Positions 1-8,591 of a stretch of 64,000 bases of DNA are shown one piece after another (position 1 is the stretch's first letter; the number at the start of each line of letters is the position of its first letter). Source of the DNA: an uncultured Burkholderiales bacterium. Its GTDB lineage: Bacteria > Pseudomonadota > Gammaproteobacteria > Burkholderiales > Burkholderiaceae_C. The DNA lies in contig CAJAYT010000096.1 of NCBI GenBank assembly GCA_903949285.1, forward strand, positions 1 through 64,000. Reading direction: 5' to 3'. The notes below the pieces were generated by a model. The model did not search any database, had not been told where the DNA came from, and saw only the letters and a program-made list of their open reading frames with translations. A program made the position numbers and the translations under genes.

Positions 1-62
1 TCCATCCCGCTTGCGCAAGCAAGGCCGAGAATTTGTAAAAAATCCCGTCTATCTAAACTCAT
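1..62 (-). CDS. N-terminus of a Tat-exported protein, possibly SoxB (partial)
   Basis: Only the first 20 codons lie in the window; the gene runs leftward off the edge. The translation MSLDRRDFLQILGLACASGM has a twin-arginine signal start (RRDFLQ followed by a hydrophobic stretch), so the product is probably exported folded by the Tat system. The opening resembles that of SoxB thiosulfohydrolases, but many Tat substrates start alike and 20 residues cannot settle it. It is divergent from the FKBP gene to its right. Confidence 0.4.
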   Translation of the reverse strand, partial: MSLDRRDFLQILGLACASGM

Positions 63-197
63 AATTGACCGTCGTGATTAATAATATGGACTGTAGCAGC
101 TGATCTGCGGTAATTGACACACTCAGATCTAGAGGCTTTGACTTCAATGTCTGTGTTTCAAATCAGCCATTTAAAATTTTTAAAAAGGATTTACATT

Positions 198-707
198 TTG
201 AACTATTTTTCTAATATATCCGTATGTACAAATAAAAAGTCAGTAGAAATATTAATTACTACGCTTCTCTCAATTTTATTGCTATGCAATTGCAATAGCA
301 ATTTGGCTCAGGCACAAAACCAGGTACAAAACCAAGCCACTACCTCTCCTAGTGTAGCGATCAATGATTTGCAAAAAATGGATAGCGTTGTGGGTACGGG
401 AGCAGAGGCGCGAGCAGGCATGAGCGTCACGGTGCACTATACAGGTTGGCTTTATGAGCCCAACTCCGCCGATCACAAGGGCCGAAAGTTTGATAGTTCC
501 TTGGACCGCGGCCAGCCCTTTAACTTCCCACTTGGCGCGGGAAGGGTCATTAAGGGCTGGGACGACGGTGTAGCGGGTATGAAAGTAGGGGGCAAGCGCA
601 CCCTGGTTATTCCAGCGCAAATGGGATACGGCGCACGCGGGGCAGGGAATGTAATCCCCCCCAATGCAACGCTTTTATTTGATGTCGAATTGCTAGGCGT
701 GCGCTAA
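198..707 (+). CDS. FKBP-type peptidyl-prolyl cis-trans isomerase, exported
   Basis: This enzyme catalyses cis-trans isomerisation of Xaa-Pro bonds during protein folding, here probably in the periplasm. One FKBP domain fills the C-terminal ~105 residues: [13 protein letters not shown], an [13 protein letters not shown] stretch, and a GYGARG...IPPNATL ending. I chose the TTG at 198 because an AAGG ribosome site lies about 10 bases upstream and it gives a normal signal peptide (positive residues, hydrophobic segment, then AQAQ). An ATG at 114 in the same frame would add an unlikely 28-residue extension. The gene converges with the universal stress gene to its right, with only 18 bases between them. 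Confidence 0.88.
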   Translation: MNYFSNISVCTNKKSVEILITTLLSILLLCNCNSNLAQAQNQVQNQATTSPSVAINDLQKMDSVVGTGAEARAGMSVTVHYTGWLYEPNSADHKGRKFDSSLDRGQPFNFPLGAGRVIKGWDDGVAGMKVGGKRTLVIPAQMGYGARGAGNVIPPNATLLFDVELLGVR

Positions 708-725
708 TCTCTTGAGCTGCCGACT

Positions 726-1169
726 CTACCTGAGAACGAGCACTGCAATATCAGAGTGCGTCAACACCTGCAGTGTCTCGCTTCCAAGTAACAGTCTGTT
801 GATGCCGTTTCTGCCGTGAGAGGCCATCACGATCAAATCAACGTTTTTCTTTGTAGCAGTGTTAATGATGGCGTCTGAGACGATGTTTGATTTGATGACC
901 AAAGTTTTTGCATTAACGCCTGCTTTTTCAGCATCTTTTTGAACTCTATCGACAATAAACTGGGCTGAATCGGTCAGCTTGCCCATCAGCTCAATCTTTT
1001 GCTTGGCAGGAATAGAGAAGGAGCCGTCAAATAAACTATTCATGATTCTTGGAATCACGTTGACGATGGTCAACTGTGAACCCAACTCACTGGCTAACTC
1101 GATGGCTTTAGTCGTAGCCAATTTTGATAATGCTGATCCGTCTGTTGCAACTAATATGTGTTTGTACAT
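726..1169 (-). CDS. Universal stress protein, UspA family
   Basis: A single Usp domain of 147 residues. It opens with the Rossmann-like strand YKHILVATDGSALS and closes with the nucleotide-binding signature SHGRNG...LLLGSET and the final strand IAVLVLR, so it is probably an ATP-binding Usp. Its closest relative in the window is the second Usp at 1728-2171, which has the same length and the same insertions, suggesting an old duplication. Such Usp genes commonly sit beside cbb3 oxidase loci in betaproteobacteria. It lies downstream of a small Cys protein on the same strand and may be co-transcribed from the FNR-box promoter at 1543. Confidence 0.9.
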   Translation of the reverse strand: MYKHILVATDGSALSKLATTKAIELASELGSQLTIVNVIPRIMNSLFDGSFSIPAKQKIELMGKLTDSAQFIVDRVQKDAEKAGVNAKTLVIKSNIVSDAIINTATKKNVDLIVMASHGRNGINRLLLGSETLQVLTHSDIAVLVLR

Positions 1170-1258
1170 TGCGATTTTCCTTTTAAGTTTTTGGGATTGG
1201 ATTGAAAAATTGAAAGAGACCCAACGAAGCCTACGTTTTTATTTTTTTGAGTTGATGA

Positions 1259-1468
1259 TTAAGCGAGGTGCTTGCTCTTTTGTTCAACAATGTTTTTGGG
1301 CCCTTTAAATTGACCGTGCAATGGGCATGGATCATCGCTGAAGCATTCATTGGCCCCAATGCACTGTTCAAGCGTTTGGTGGGTGTCGACGTCTTTGTCC
1401 ATCCTTGTGCAAAACTTCACTGATCCGTCTTTGTGCGGTGCAGTTTGTTTGTTATTTGTTGTCTCCAT
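1259..1468 (-). CDS. Small conserved-looking protein with four cysteines
   Basis: I do not recognise this 69-residue protein. It is soluble and charged, with cysteines in the order FC, QC, EC and PC followed by PLHGQF, a spacing that could bind a metal or form disulfides. The ATG at 1468 is preceded by a strong AAAGGAG site 8 bases upstream, which is why I prefer it to the upstream in-frame start at 1525. A perfect FNR box lies 75 bases upstream, so it is probably induced under low oxygen. The ribosome site and promoter make it a real gene despite its size. Confidence 0.65.
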   Translation of the reverse strand: METTNNKQTAPHKDGSVKFCTRMDKDVDTHQTLEQCIGANECFSDDPCPLHGQFKGPKNIVEQKSKHLA

Positions 1469-1542
1469 TGCGCGTCTCCTTTTTTGTTCGATCACTACAA
1501 GTTGATCTGCACCTACTTTATCCAACTACGAGCTCAACTGTG

Positions 1543-1556
1543 TTGATTTAGATCAA
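1543..1556. promoter_or_regulatory. FNR box upstream of the small Cys protein and usp gene
   Basis: TTGATTTAGATCAA is a perfect match to the FNR consensus TTGAT-N4-ATCAA, extended by one base pair each side (G...C). Its centre is about 81 bases upstream of the leftward start at 1468, which fits a transcript beginning near 1508 if FNR binds at -41.5. The same 14 bases recur upstream of ccoN. Confidence 0.8.
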
Positions 1557-1678
1557 CCCACCCAGTTATACGCGGGTACTGGTTTTCCCTTTAGTCCTTT
1601 GAGTACAGGCAGATGTTTACGCATGTAATCATTTTGATGAATAGTTGAAAAAGATACGAAACTCGAGATTTTCAAGTG

Positions 1679-1704
1679 AAAAAAAAGCGCTCACAAGGAG
1701 CGCT
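1679..1704 (-). terminator. Rho-independent terminator of the second usp gene
   Basis: A 7-bp stem (AGCGCTC/GAGCGCT, positions 1686-1692 and 1698-1704) with a 5-base loop is followed, reading leftward, by eight T residues. It begins 24 bases after the stop of the usp gene at 1728. Confidence 0.85.
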
Positions 1705-1727
1705 ATGGTTGGGAGGCGTGACCCCCT

Positions 1728-2171
1728 TTATCGGAGTACCAAAACAGGAACGTGTGAGTGAGTGAGTACTTGGGTGGTTTCGCTGCCCAAAATAAGTCGT
1801 TTGATACCGTTTCTACCGTGGGAGGTCATCACGATCAGGTCTACCTTGCGTTTTAATGCAAACGATACGATAGCCTCAGAGATGATGTTGGCTTTGACGA
1901 TAGCTGTTGAGATTGCAACGCCTTCCTTGTCGCCTTGTTTTTGCACTTTCGCCAAAACCGCGTTGGCCTCGTCTTCCCACTGTTGCTCGAGCATCATGAC
2001 CTGCGCGTTGTCCAGTGGAATCGAGCCTTCGAAATAGGTTTGTAAATATCTGGGGATAACTTTAAGCGCAATCAATTCGGCGTCAAGACTTTTAGCGAGC
2101 TCAATGGCACTTTTGATACCTTTATTTGCAAGAGGGCTACCGTCGGTCGTGACCAAAATTTTCTTATACAT
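1728..2171 (-). CDS. Universal stress protein, UspA family (second copy)
   Basis: This 147-residue Usp is a paralogue of the one at 726-1169. Both start MYK(K/H)ILV(A/T)TDGS and share the SHGRNGI(N/K)RL(L/I)LGSET nucleotide-binding loop. The start at 2171 is supported by an AAGGAC ribosome site; the open frame extends 17 codons further upstream but without one. It is divergent from ccoI, and an FNR-like palindrome lies between them. A clear terminator follows the gene, so it is monocistronic. It probably has a low-oxygen or energy-stress role, inferred from position. Confidence 0.9.
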   Translation of the reverse strand: MYKKILVTTDGSPLANKGIKSAIELAKSLDAELIALKVIPRYLQTYFEGSIPLDNAQVMMLEQQWEDEANAVLAKVQKQGDKEGVAISTAIVKANIISEAIVSFALKRKVDLIVMTSHGRNGIKRLILGSETTQVLTHSHVPVLVLR

Positions 2172-2263
2172 AATCTTTGTCCTTATTGTGTGTTGCGTCG
2201 TAGGTCTGCTTAATCTGCGCATACGTACAATGATAGTGTATAACCAGTAAAGCCGCTCCCTAC

Positions 2264-2277
2264 TTGACCTATGTCAA
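2264..2277. promoter_or_regulatory. FNR-like box overlapping the first ATG of ccoI
   Basis: TTGACCTATGTCAA is a perfect TTGAC-N4-GTCAA palindrome, a common FNR/Anr variant. The first in-frame ATG of the copper ATPase (2271) sits inside it. If FNR activates from -41.5, transcription would begin near 2312, downstream of that ATG, so translation would start later. Confidence 0.6.
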
Positions 2278-5033
2278 ATAGCAACCAATTGCGCACTGTT
2301 ACTCTTGGGGTGCAGCAAAATTACACATTACAGATGCCCCACTCTACTACTAAGCCCGACAATAAATCACCCTTAGACGCTCCGTCTCAGCTAGGTAGAA
2401 AAATGCGACCACTTCTGCAACCCCTTCAAACCTTGAACGGGCAGACATCCAAAGGCAATGACCCTACTAAGGTTGCGGACTTTGTTTGCTCAGCTGGCAC
2501 TACTGCCACTAATGGCACAACTGCCACTAATTCGGAGCACCAAGGGCTCAACACATCATCCGCTTCGTCACATAAAACATCAGAGGCTCAGGAGTACAGC
2601 CGCGACTGGCATGAATTTAGTGAGCCGGTCTTACTTACCCAACCAATCCCTGGCTCCTCAAGTTCTGCTCTAGGGACTCAACAACTGTATGCATCTCAAG
2701 TTCTAATAGACGGAATGCACTGCTCAGCATGCGCTCTAAACGTGGAACGAGCTGTAATGGCTGTTCCAGGTGTTCAAAGTGTTCAAGTTAATGCCGCAAG
2801 CCACCGCGCTAAAGTAGTTTGGGATTTAAACCAAGTACAGCCAGCAAAATGGTTTGAGGCGGTCAAACTCGCGGGTTACCGCGCAAGCCCCGCAGTCGAT
2901 TGGCGCGAAGAGCAAGGGCGAAACAAAGAAGGTCGTCAAGCTTTGTGGAGGCTTCTTGTTGCCGGATTTTGTATGATGCAGGTGATGATGTATGCCTACC
3001 CCACCTATATTGCCAAAGAGGGTGATATGAGCGGGGATGTAGCGCTTTTGCTGCGTTGGGCTAGTTGGGTGTTGACCCTGCCTGTCATTGTTTTCTCATG
3101 CACCCCGTTTTGGAAAAATGCTTGGCGTGATATCAGGCGCAAACAAATCAGCATGGATCTGCCCGTTGCGTTGGGACTCCTCATTACCTTTGCCGTGAGT
3201 ACGGCGTCCACCTTTGATGATCAAGGTATCTTTGGTCATCTGGTTTATTTCGATTCACTAACCATGTTCGTATTCTTTCTTCTGGCCAGCAGGTGGTTGG
3301 AGGTAAAAATGCGCAATAAAACGGCTGGCTCCCTCGAGAAGTTAACCCGAAGATTGCCCGTGTCCGTAGAGCGCCAAAATGCGGATGGGCAGTTCGAGCA
3401 AGTGCGGCTTCAAGATCTAAGGGTTGGGGACGTGGTTAGAACTCACGCGACGGAGGCATTCCCCTGTGACGGCGAGATCTTAGAGGGGGAGACATGGGTT
3501 GAGGAGGCTTTGATGACGGGTGAGTCCAAACCCATCGAGAAGAGTGTTGGCTCAGGCGTCCTCGCTGGAAGTCACAACCTGTCGCAATCTGTACTCATCA
3601 GGGTGGGTGCGCTTGGCAAGGAGACTCGCTTTGCTGAGATTGTGAAGCTCATGGAGCAAGCCTCCTTGAATAAACCCGATATTGTGTTAACGGCTGACCG
3701 GGTTGCAACACCTTTTCTGTGGGTTGTACTTGCATTAGCAGTGCTGAGCTCTGTTTTTTGGTGGGCTTGGGGGAGTGACCCGGCCCATGCGCTCATGATT
3801 GGAGTGTCCGTACTGATTGTGACTTGCCCTTGCGCACTCTCACTTGCGGCGCCGGCAGCGATGTTGGCTGCGACGGGGAACTTGGCGCGTCACGCTGTTT
3901 ATATTAGAGATCTTAATTCGATTGAGAAAATGGCCAAAGTCAATCATACTGTTTTTGACAAAACAGGTACGCTCACGACGGATCGTCAAAGGCTTTTGCA
4001 AGTTTATACGCCGGGCGGGGTGCTTGGGTTTCATCAGTCCAAGTCTGCAGATTCTATAAACAAGCACAGTATTTCAAACCCCCATACTCACGAGCAATTG
4101 ATGAGTCTTGAGTGGGCGAGGGCAATAGCAAACCAATCATGGCACCCTTTGTCCAGAGCACTGACGAGCTCCCTCAGTCAAGCTCTATCTGGCTCCCCTG
4201 CCTTTGATGCAATGGGAGTCGAAAATACAAACATCATTGATATGTCCACCAAGGTAGTACGTGAAGTGGCTGGGCAAGGCCTAGAAGTTACCGGCGTAGA
4301 TGATTCAAGTGCACATCCTGCAGATCAAGCGGAGAAGCAAGTTTTATTTCGACTCGGATCGACCGCATTTTGCGAGGCCTTTGTTGGACGTCCTGTTATT
4401 TCGCCAGAAGCTAAGGCCTGTCAAGTGCACCTGGTCGGGCGGGAAGGGTGGCTGGCAAGCTTCTCGTTGAGTGAGGATTTAAGGGGGGACGCACTCAGCA
4501 CTGTCCAAGAGCTTAGAGAGATGGGTATAGGCGTGGAACTCTTATCCGGGGATCAACAGGCTGCGGTGCTTTGGGTGTCTGCGCAACTGGGCATCACGGG
4601 TAGCGCAGCCCGCTCGCAGTGCACTCCCGCAGATAAGTTAGCCCGAGTAAGTGAGTTACAGGCTAAAGGCAATACCGTTGCAACCATTGGTGACGGATTC
4701 AATGATATGCCCGCACTGGCTAAATCTGATGTTTCCTTTGCTTTTGGTCAAGCAGTGCCGTTTGCGCAGGCTAAAGCAGATGTGGTCGTGCTCTCTAATC
4801 AGTTATGGGCCATCCCGCAGACTATTTTGTTAGCTCAAAAAACAATGAAAGTGGTTAAACAAAACTTTATCTGGGCTGCTTTTTATAATTTTATATGTAT
4901 CCCACTGGCCATAATCGGGTGGTTACCACCTTGGGCCAGCGGGATTGGGATGGCGCTCAGCTCAACACTGGTGGTTTTGAATTCGTTGCAACTCGCTAGG
5001 CCTAGTGCATTGCGTGAAGCGCTTGCCAAATAG
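2271..5033 (+). CDS. ccoI: CcoI/FixI-type copper-transporting P-type ATPase for cbb3 assembly
   Basis: An inner-membrane P1B-type ATPase that exports or loads copper for the cbb3 oxidase encoded downstream. Visible parts: one heavy-metal-associated domain (GMHCSAC, Cys151 and Cys154), the ion-binding helix TCPCALSLAAP, the phosphatase motif TGES, the phosphorylation site DKTGT (Asp about 563) and the hinge GDGFNDMPAL. The first ~140 residues are low-complexity Ser/Thr/Gln and lack the CxxCG motif many CcoI proteins carry at the N-terminus. Because the ATG at 2271 lies inside an FNR-like box, the true start may be the ATG at 2334 or 2403. ccoS and ccoN follow on the same strand. Confidence 0.92.
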   Translation: MSNSNQLRTVTLGVQQNYTLQMPHSTTKPDNKSPLDAPSQLGRKMRPLLQPLQTLNGQTSKGNDPTKVADFVCSAGTTATNGTTATNSEHQGLNTSSASSHKTSEAQEYSRDWHEFSEPVLLTQPIPGSSSSALGTQQLYASQVLIDGMHCSACALNVERAVMAVPGVQSVQVNAASHRAKVVWDLNQVQPAKWFEAVKLAGYRASPAVDWREEQGRNKEGRQALWRLLVAGFCMMQVMMYAYPTYIAKEGDMSGDVALLLRWASWVLTLPVIVFSCTPFWKNAWRDIRRKQISMDLPVALGLLITFAVSTASTFDDQGIFGHLVYFDSLTMFVFFLLASRWLEVKMRNKTAGSLEKLTRRLPVSVERQNADGQFEQVRLQDLRVGDVVRTHATEAFPCDGEILEGETWVEEALMTGESKPIEKSVGSGVLAGSHNLSQSVLIRVGALGKETRFAEIVKLMEQASLNKPDIVLTADRVATPFLWVVLALAVLSSVFWWAWGSDPAHALMIGVSVLIVTCPCALSLAAPAAMLAATGNLARHAVYIRDLNSIEKMAKVNHTVFDKTGTLTTDRQRLLQVYTPGGVLGFHQSKSADSINKHSISNPHTHEQLMSLEWARAIANQSWHPLSRALTSSLSQALSGSPAFDAMGVENTNIIDMSTKVVREVAGQGLEVTGVDDSSAHPADQAEKQVLFRLGSTAFCEAFVGRPVISPEAKACQVHLVGREGWLASFSLSEDLRGDALSTVQELREMGIGVELLSGDQQAAVLWVSAQLGITGSAARSQCTPADKLARVSELQAKGNTVATIGDGFNDMPALAKSDVSFAFGQAVPFAQAKADVVVLSNQLWAIPQTILLAQKTMKVVKQNFIWAAFYNFICIPLAIIGWLPPWASGIGMALSSTLVVLNSLQLARPSALREALAK

Positions 5034-5098
5034 CGCCGGTCTAAACATCTTCAGCCATTAAACGCGTCGCTTTATGAGCTCAATACTTTAAAAAAACT

Positions 5099-5236
5099 AT
5101 GGAAATCCTATACCTTCTCGTGCCTTTGTCTGTAGTCTTGGTACTTATTATTCTGGGAGGGCTATGGTGGGCCATAGATAGAGGGCAATTCGAGGAGCTT
5201 GACGGTGAGGCTGAGCGAATCCTGAAGGATGATTGA
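5099..5236 (+). CDS. ccoS: CcoS, cbb3 oxidase maturation protein
   Basis: A 45-residue protein with one N-terminal membrane helix (LLVPLSVVLVLIILGGLWW) and a short acidic tail, the usual form of CcoS/FixS. The family is needed to insert haem and copper cofactors into cbb3 oxidase. The conserved start of the tail, W(A/x)xxxGQF(E/D), is visible as WAIDRGQFEELD. It lies 65 bases after ccoI and ends inside the FNR box that drives ccoN: its TGA stop is part of that box. Confidence 0.88.
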   Translation: MEILYLLVPLSVVLVLIILGGLWWAIDRGQFEELDGEAERILKDD

Positions 5237-5246
5237 TTTAGATCAA
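5233..5246. promoter_or_regulatory. FNR box of the ccoNOQP promoter
   Basis: TTGATTTAGATCAA is a perfect consensus site, 58 bases upstream of the ccoN ATG and overlapping the ccoS stop codon. At -41.5 spacing, transcription would start near 5281, leaving a short leader with the AGGTGAGGA ribosome site. It is identical over 14 bases to the site at 1543. Confidence 0.85.
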
Positions 5247-5303
5247 TAGATATATTCTTGCCATATTGCATACTTTCACCATGATTTTACAAAAAGGTGA
5301 GGA

Positions 5304-6743
5304 ATGAATAAATCTCTAAACCCACAGTCTTATACAGACGGCGTAGTTCGACAATTTGCCGTTATGGCCGTCGTATGGGGTGTCGTTGGTATGCTGGTAG
5401 GACTTTTAATAGCCTCGCAGTTGGCTTGGCCAGACATGATCAGCGGGATCCCATGGTTGAGCTACGGTCGTCTTAGACCCCTGCACACCAATGCCGTCAT
5501 ATTTGCCTTTGGCGGCTGTACTCTATTTGCGACGAGTTACTACGCGGTGCAGCGAACGGGGCAGACCCGCCTTTTTGCGCCTGCGCTCGCTTCGTTTACT
5601 TTTTGGGGGTGGCAGGCCGTTATTTTGGCTGCTGCGATTACGCTCCCCTTAGGTTACACCACGGGTAAAGAGTACGCAGAGCTTGAGTGGCCGATCGATA
5701 TTTTGATTGCAGTTGTATGGGTAGCCTATGCAATTGTGTTCTTTGGCACCGTTGGTATTAGACGTGTAAAGCATATTTACGTTGCCAACTGGTTTTTTGG
5801 TGCTTTTATTATTGCGGTTGCCATTTTGCACATAGTCAACAGTGCTGAGTCTCCCGCCAGTTTCCTCAAATCTTACTCTGCATACGCAGGCGTTCAAGAC
5901 GCGATGGTGCAGTGGTGGTACGGACACAATGCGGTTGGATTTTTCTTGACGGCTGGGTTCTTGGGGATCATGTATTACTTTGTCCCTAAACAGGCCGGTC
6001 GCCCCGTTTACTCTTACCGTTTATCTATTGTTCACTTTTGGGCGTTGATCTTTACGTACATGTGGGCAGGTCCACATCACTTGCATTACACAGCCTTGCC
6101 TGATTGGACTCAGTCCCTAGGAATGGTGTTCTCGCTCATTTTGTTGGCTCCAAGTTGGGGCGGCATGATCAACGGCATCATGACACTCTCAGGTGCTTGG
6201 CACAAGCTAAGAGATGATCCTATTCTTAGATTTATGATTGTCTCCTTGTCCTTTTACGGTATGAGTACCTTCGAGGGTCCCATGATGTCAATCAAGACTG
6301 TTAATGCACTCTCGCACTATACAGATTGGACCATAGGCCACGTGCATTCGGGCGCGCTGGGTTGGGTCGGGCTGGTATCCATGGGCGCTATTTACTTCCT
6401 CATCCCAAGGGTTTTTGGACTGGCCAAGATGCACAGCATCAAAGCCATTGAGATTCACTTTTGGACGGCAACCATCGGTATCGTTTTATACATCGCAGCG
6501 ATGTGGATTGCTGGAGTGATGCAGGGATTGATGTGGAGAGCTATCAACGAAGACGGCACGCTGACCTACTCATTTGTTGAAGGCGTAAAAGCTACCTATC
6601 CTTATTACGTGATTCGTGTTGTAGGCGGTGCCCTGTATTTGTTTGGCATGGTCGTAATGTTGTGGAATGTGCTGATGACGGTTTTTGAGGGGCGAATAAA
6701 ACCCATCTTAATCCCGACTCTTAACGATAGCGCAGCTCACTAA
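5304..6743 (+). CDS. ccoN: Cytochrome c oxidase, cbb3-type, catalytic subunit I
   Basis: The haem b/b3-CuB subunit of the high-affinity terminal oxidase, with about 12 membrane helices in 479 residues, the normal length. The ligand histidines are visible: RPLHTN near residue 60 for low-spin haem, [10 protein letters not shown] and the AGPHHLHY pair for CuB, and [11 protein letters not shown] for the haem pair. The ATG follows a strong AGGTGAGGA ribosome site. It heads the ccoNOQP operon under the FNR box at 5233. The enzyme reduces O2 at low concentration and pumps protons. Confidence 0.97.
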   Translation: MNKSLNPQSYTDGVVRQFAVMAVVWGVVGMLVGLLIASQLAWPDMISGIPWLSYGRLRPLHTNAVIFAFGGCTLFATSYYAVQRTGQTRLFAPALASFTFWGWQAVILAAAITLPLGYTTGKEYAELEWPIDILIAVVWVAYAIVFFGTVGIRRVKHIYVANWFFGAFIIAVAILHIVNSAESPASFLKSYSAYAGVQDAMVQWWYGHNAVGFFLTAGFLGIMYYFVPKQAGRPVYSYRLSIVHFWALIFTYMWAGPHHLHYTALPDWTQSLGMVFSLILLAPSWGGMINGIMTLSGAWHKLRDDPILRFMIVSLSFYGMSTFEGPMMSIKTVNALSHYTDWTIGHVHSGALGWVGLVSMGAIYFLIPRVFGLAKMHSIKAIEIHFWTATIGIVLYIAAMWIAGVMQGLMWRAINEDGTLTYSFVEGVKATYPYYVIRVVGGALYLFGMVVMLWNVLMTVFEGRIKPILIPTLNDSAAH

Positions 6744-6754
6744 GGAAGAAACAG

Positions 6755-7405
6755 ATGTCTAATCTCAATAATTCAGGCTCTAACGAGACACACAAAGACA
6801 GTGGCTTCTCTCATCAAAAGATTGAAACCACCAACTGGCTCATGATAATTTTGATCTTGCTGGTTATTGCTTGGGGTGGTCTTGTAGAAATCGTACCCCT
6901 TTTCTTTCAAAAATCAACCACTCAAGCCTTGGAGGGTGTGAAACCCTACACGGCCATTCAGTTGGCGGGTAGAGACATTTATCTAAGAGAGGGTTGCTAC
7001 AACTGTCACTCTCAAATGATTCGTCCCTTCTTGTCCGAGACGCTTCGCTACGGTCACTACTCTGTTGCAGGTGAATTTGTGTATGACCACCCTTTCCAAT
7101 GGGGTAGCAAGCGTACCGGTCCTGATCTTCAGCGTGTGGGCGGTAAATACAGTGATGAATGGCACCGCATTCACTTGAACAATCCAAGGGACGTCGTGCC
7201 TGAGTCCAATATGCCAGCCTATTCTTGGCTTACAAAAAATACGATCGATCCAGATGTGATGGCCCCTCGGATGCGCGCGTTAAGGCGAGTAGGAGTTCCC
7301 TACACAGACGCGGAGATTGACGCGGCTGCAGCGGACGTAAAAGATAAAACTGAACAAGACGCGTTGATTGCTTATCTGCAGTCACTTGGACTTGCTCTCA
7401 AATAA
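6755..7405 (+). CDS. ccoO: Cytochrome c oxidase, cbb3-type, mono-haem subunit II
   Basis: A membrane-anchored c-type cytochrome of 216 residues that passes electrons to CcoN. One N-terminal helix (about residues 28-50) is followed by the haem c motif CYNCH in the family signature [15 protein letters not shown]; a later Met (ESNMPAY) is the likely axial ligand. It starts 11 bases after ccoN with an AAGGAAG ribosome site. Confidence 0.97.
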   Translation: MSNLNNSGSNETHKDSGFSHQKIETTNWLMIILILLVIAWGGLVEIVPLFFQKSTTQALEGVKPYTAIQLAGRDIYLREGCYNCHSQMIRPFLSETLRYGHYSVAGEFVYDHPFQWGSKRTGPDLQRVGGKYSDEWHRIHLNNPRDVVPESNMPAYSWLTKNTIDPDVMAPRMRALRRVGVPYTDAEIDAAAADVKDKTEQDALIAYLQSLGLALK

Positions 7406-7420
7406 GAACGGAAGACTTTC

Positions 7421-7558
7421 ATGGACATCACTACGCTTAGGGTTGTTGCAACAGTGCTTAGTTTTGTGACTTTTATTGGCATCATTATTTGGGCGCTTGA
7501 TAAGCGCAAAAATAGTCAATTTGAAGAAGCAGCCAAGCTCCCCTTTTTGGATGATTAA
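7421..7558 (+). CDS. ccoQ: CcoQ, small cbb3 oxidase subunit
   Basis: A 45-residue protein lying between ccoO and ccoP. It has a single membrane helix (VVATVLSFVTFIGIIIWAL) followed by a basic-then-acidic tail, DKRKNSQFEEAAKLPFLDD, matching the CcoQ/FixQ family. CcoQ stabilises the complex. It starts 15 bases after ccoO and ends 9 bases before ccoP. Confidence 0.92.
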   Translation: MDITTLRVVATVLSFVTFIGIIIWALDKRKNSQFEEAAKLPFLDD

Positions 7559-7567
7559 GGATTTAAG

Positions 7568-8488
7568 ATGAGTGACTTTCTATCCCCCTTTTGGTCAATT
7601 TACGTAAGCGCTGTTGTGCTCGTTGGGATCTTTGCCTGTGCTTGGCTTTTGTGGGTAACCTCAAAATACAAGGATACTGGCTCCCACGCTGAGTCGACGG
7701 GGCATGTATTTGACGAAGACATTGTTGAGATGAATAATCCCTTGCCACTTTGGTGGGTAGGCCTTTTCATTATCACGATTATTTTTGGGCTAAGTTATTT
7801 GTACCTTTATCCTGGCTTGGGTTCTAATGCCGGACAACTCGGTTGGACCTCCAGGGGCGCCTACGAACAGGAAAAGACAGCCGCCAACGACGCACTCGTT
7901 CCACTTTACTCAAAGTATGATGCAATGAGTATCGAGGCGGTAGCCAAGGATCCCAAGGCTGCAGCCATTGGCAACAGACTGTTCATGAATAACTGCTCTC
8001 AGTGTCACGGCTCTGATGCCATGGGATCAAAAGGGTTTCCCAACTTAACCGATCACGATTGGTTACACGGTGGACTTCCTGAGAATATTCAAGAAACCAT
8101 TACCAAAGGTCGTAACGGAATGATGCCTCCAATGGCTCAGGCCGTTGGTTCACCCGAGGATGTTAAGAATGTTGCTCAGTATGTGCTCAGCCTCTCTAAC
8201 AGTCCCCACGACGATGCATTGGCTGCTAAGGGCCAGGCTAAGTTTGCACAGGTTTGTGCTGCCTGTCACGGCGCAGACGGAAAAGGCAATACGGTTATCG
8301 GTTCTGCTAACTTAACGGATAACATTTGGTTACACGGTATCGGCGAGCAAGCAATCGTCTCCATGATTGTCAACGGCAAGGTCAATCAAATGCCCGCTCA
8401 AGAGGTTCGACTAACGCCTTCGCAAATCAGAATGTTAACTGCTTATGTTTGGGGGCTATCAAATGGTGGTGCTCGTGCGGAAAACTAA
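7568..8488 (+). CDS. ccoP: Cytochrome c oxidase, cbb3-type, di-haem subunit III
   Basis: A di-haem c-type cytochrome of 306 residues. Two N-terminal membrane helices (about residues 10-32 and 60-80) precede two cytochrome c domains with CSQCH (about residue 143) and CAACH (about residue 230); the methionines in MMPPMAQ and QMPAQE are likely ligands. It delivers electrons from soluble cytochromes to CcoO/CcoN. The ribosome site AAGGA lies in the ccoQ-ccoP gap. Confidence 0.97.
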   Translation: MSDFLSPFWSIYVSAVVLVGIFACAWLLWVTSKYKDTGSHAESTGHVFDEDIVEMNNPLPLWWVGLFIITIIFGLSYLYLYPGLGSNAGQLGWTSRGAYEQEKTAANDALVPLYSKYDAMSIEAVAKDPKAAAIGNRLFMNNCSQCHGSDAMGSKGFPNLTDHDWLHGGLPENIQETITKGRNGMMPPMAQAVGSPEDVKNVAQYVLSLSNSPHDDALAAKGQAKFAQVCAACHGADGKGNTVIGSANLTDNIWLHGIGEQAIVSMIVNGKVNQMPAQEVRLTPSQIRMLTAYVWGLSNGGARAEN

Positions 8489-8550
8489 ACAGAAAATAGA
8501 GTTTGTTCAAATTTGTATCTCGCTTTTGATTCTTCTGTAGCGGCAAGGGA

Positions 8551-8568
8551 AGGGGGCTTTTGCCCCCT
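8551..8568 (+). other. Perfect hairpin between ccoP and ccoG
   Basis: A 7-bp GC-rich stem (AGGGGGC/GCCCCCT) with a TTTT loop sits in the 103-base gap. No T tract follows, so it is not a standard terminator; it could protect the 3' end of the ccoNOQP message or partly attenuate transcription into ccoG. Confidence 0.55.
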
Positions 8569-8591
8569 ATTTGCTTTGCTCATTCTTTAAT

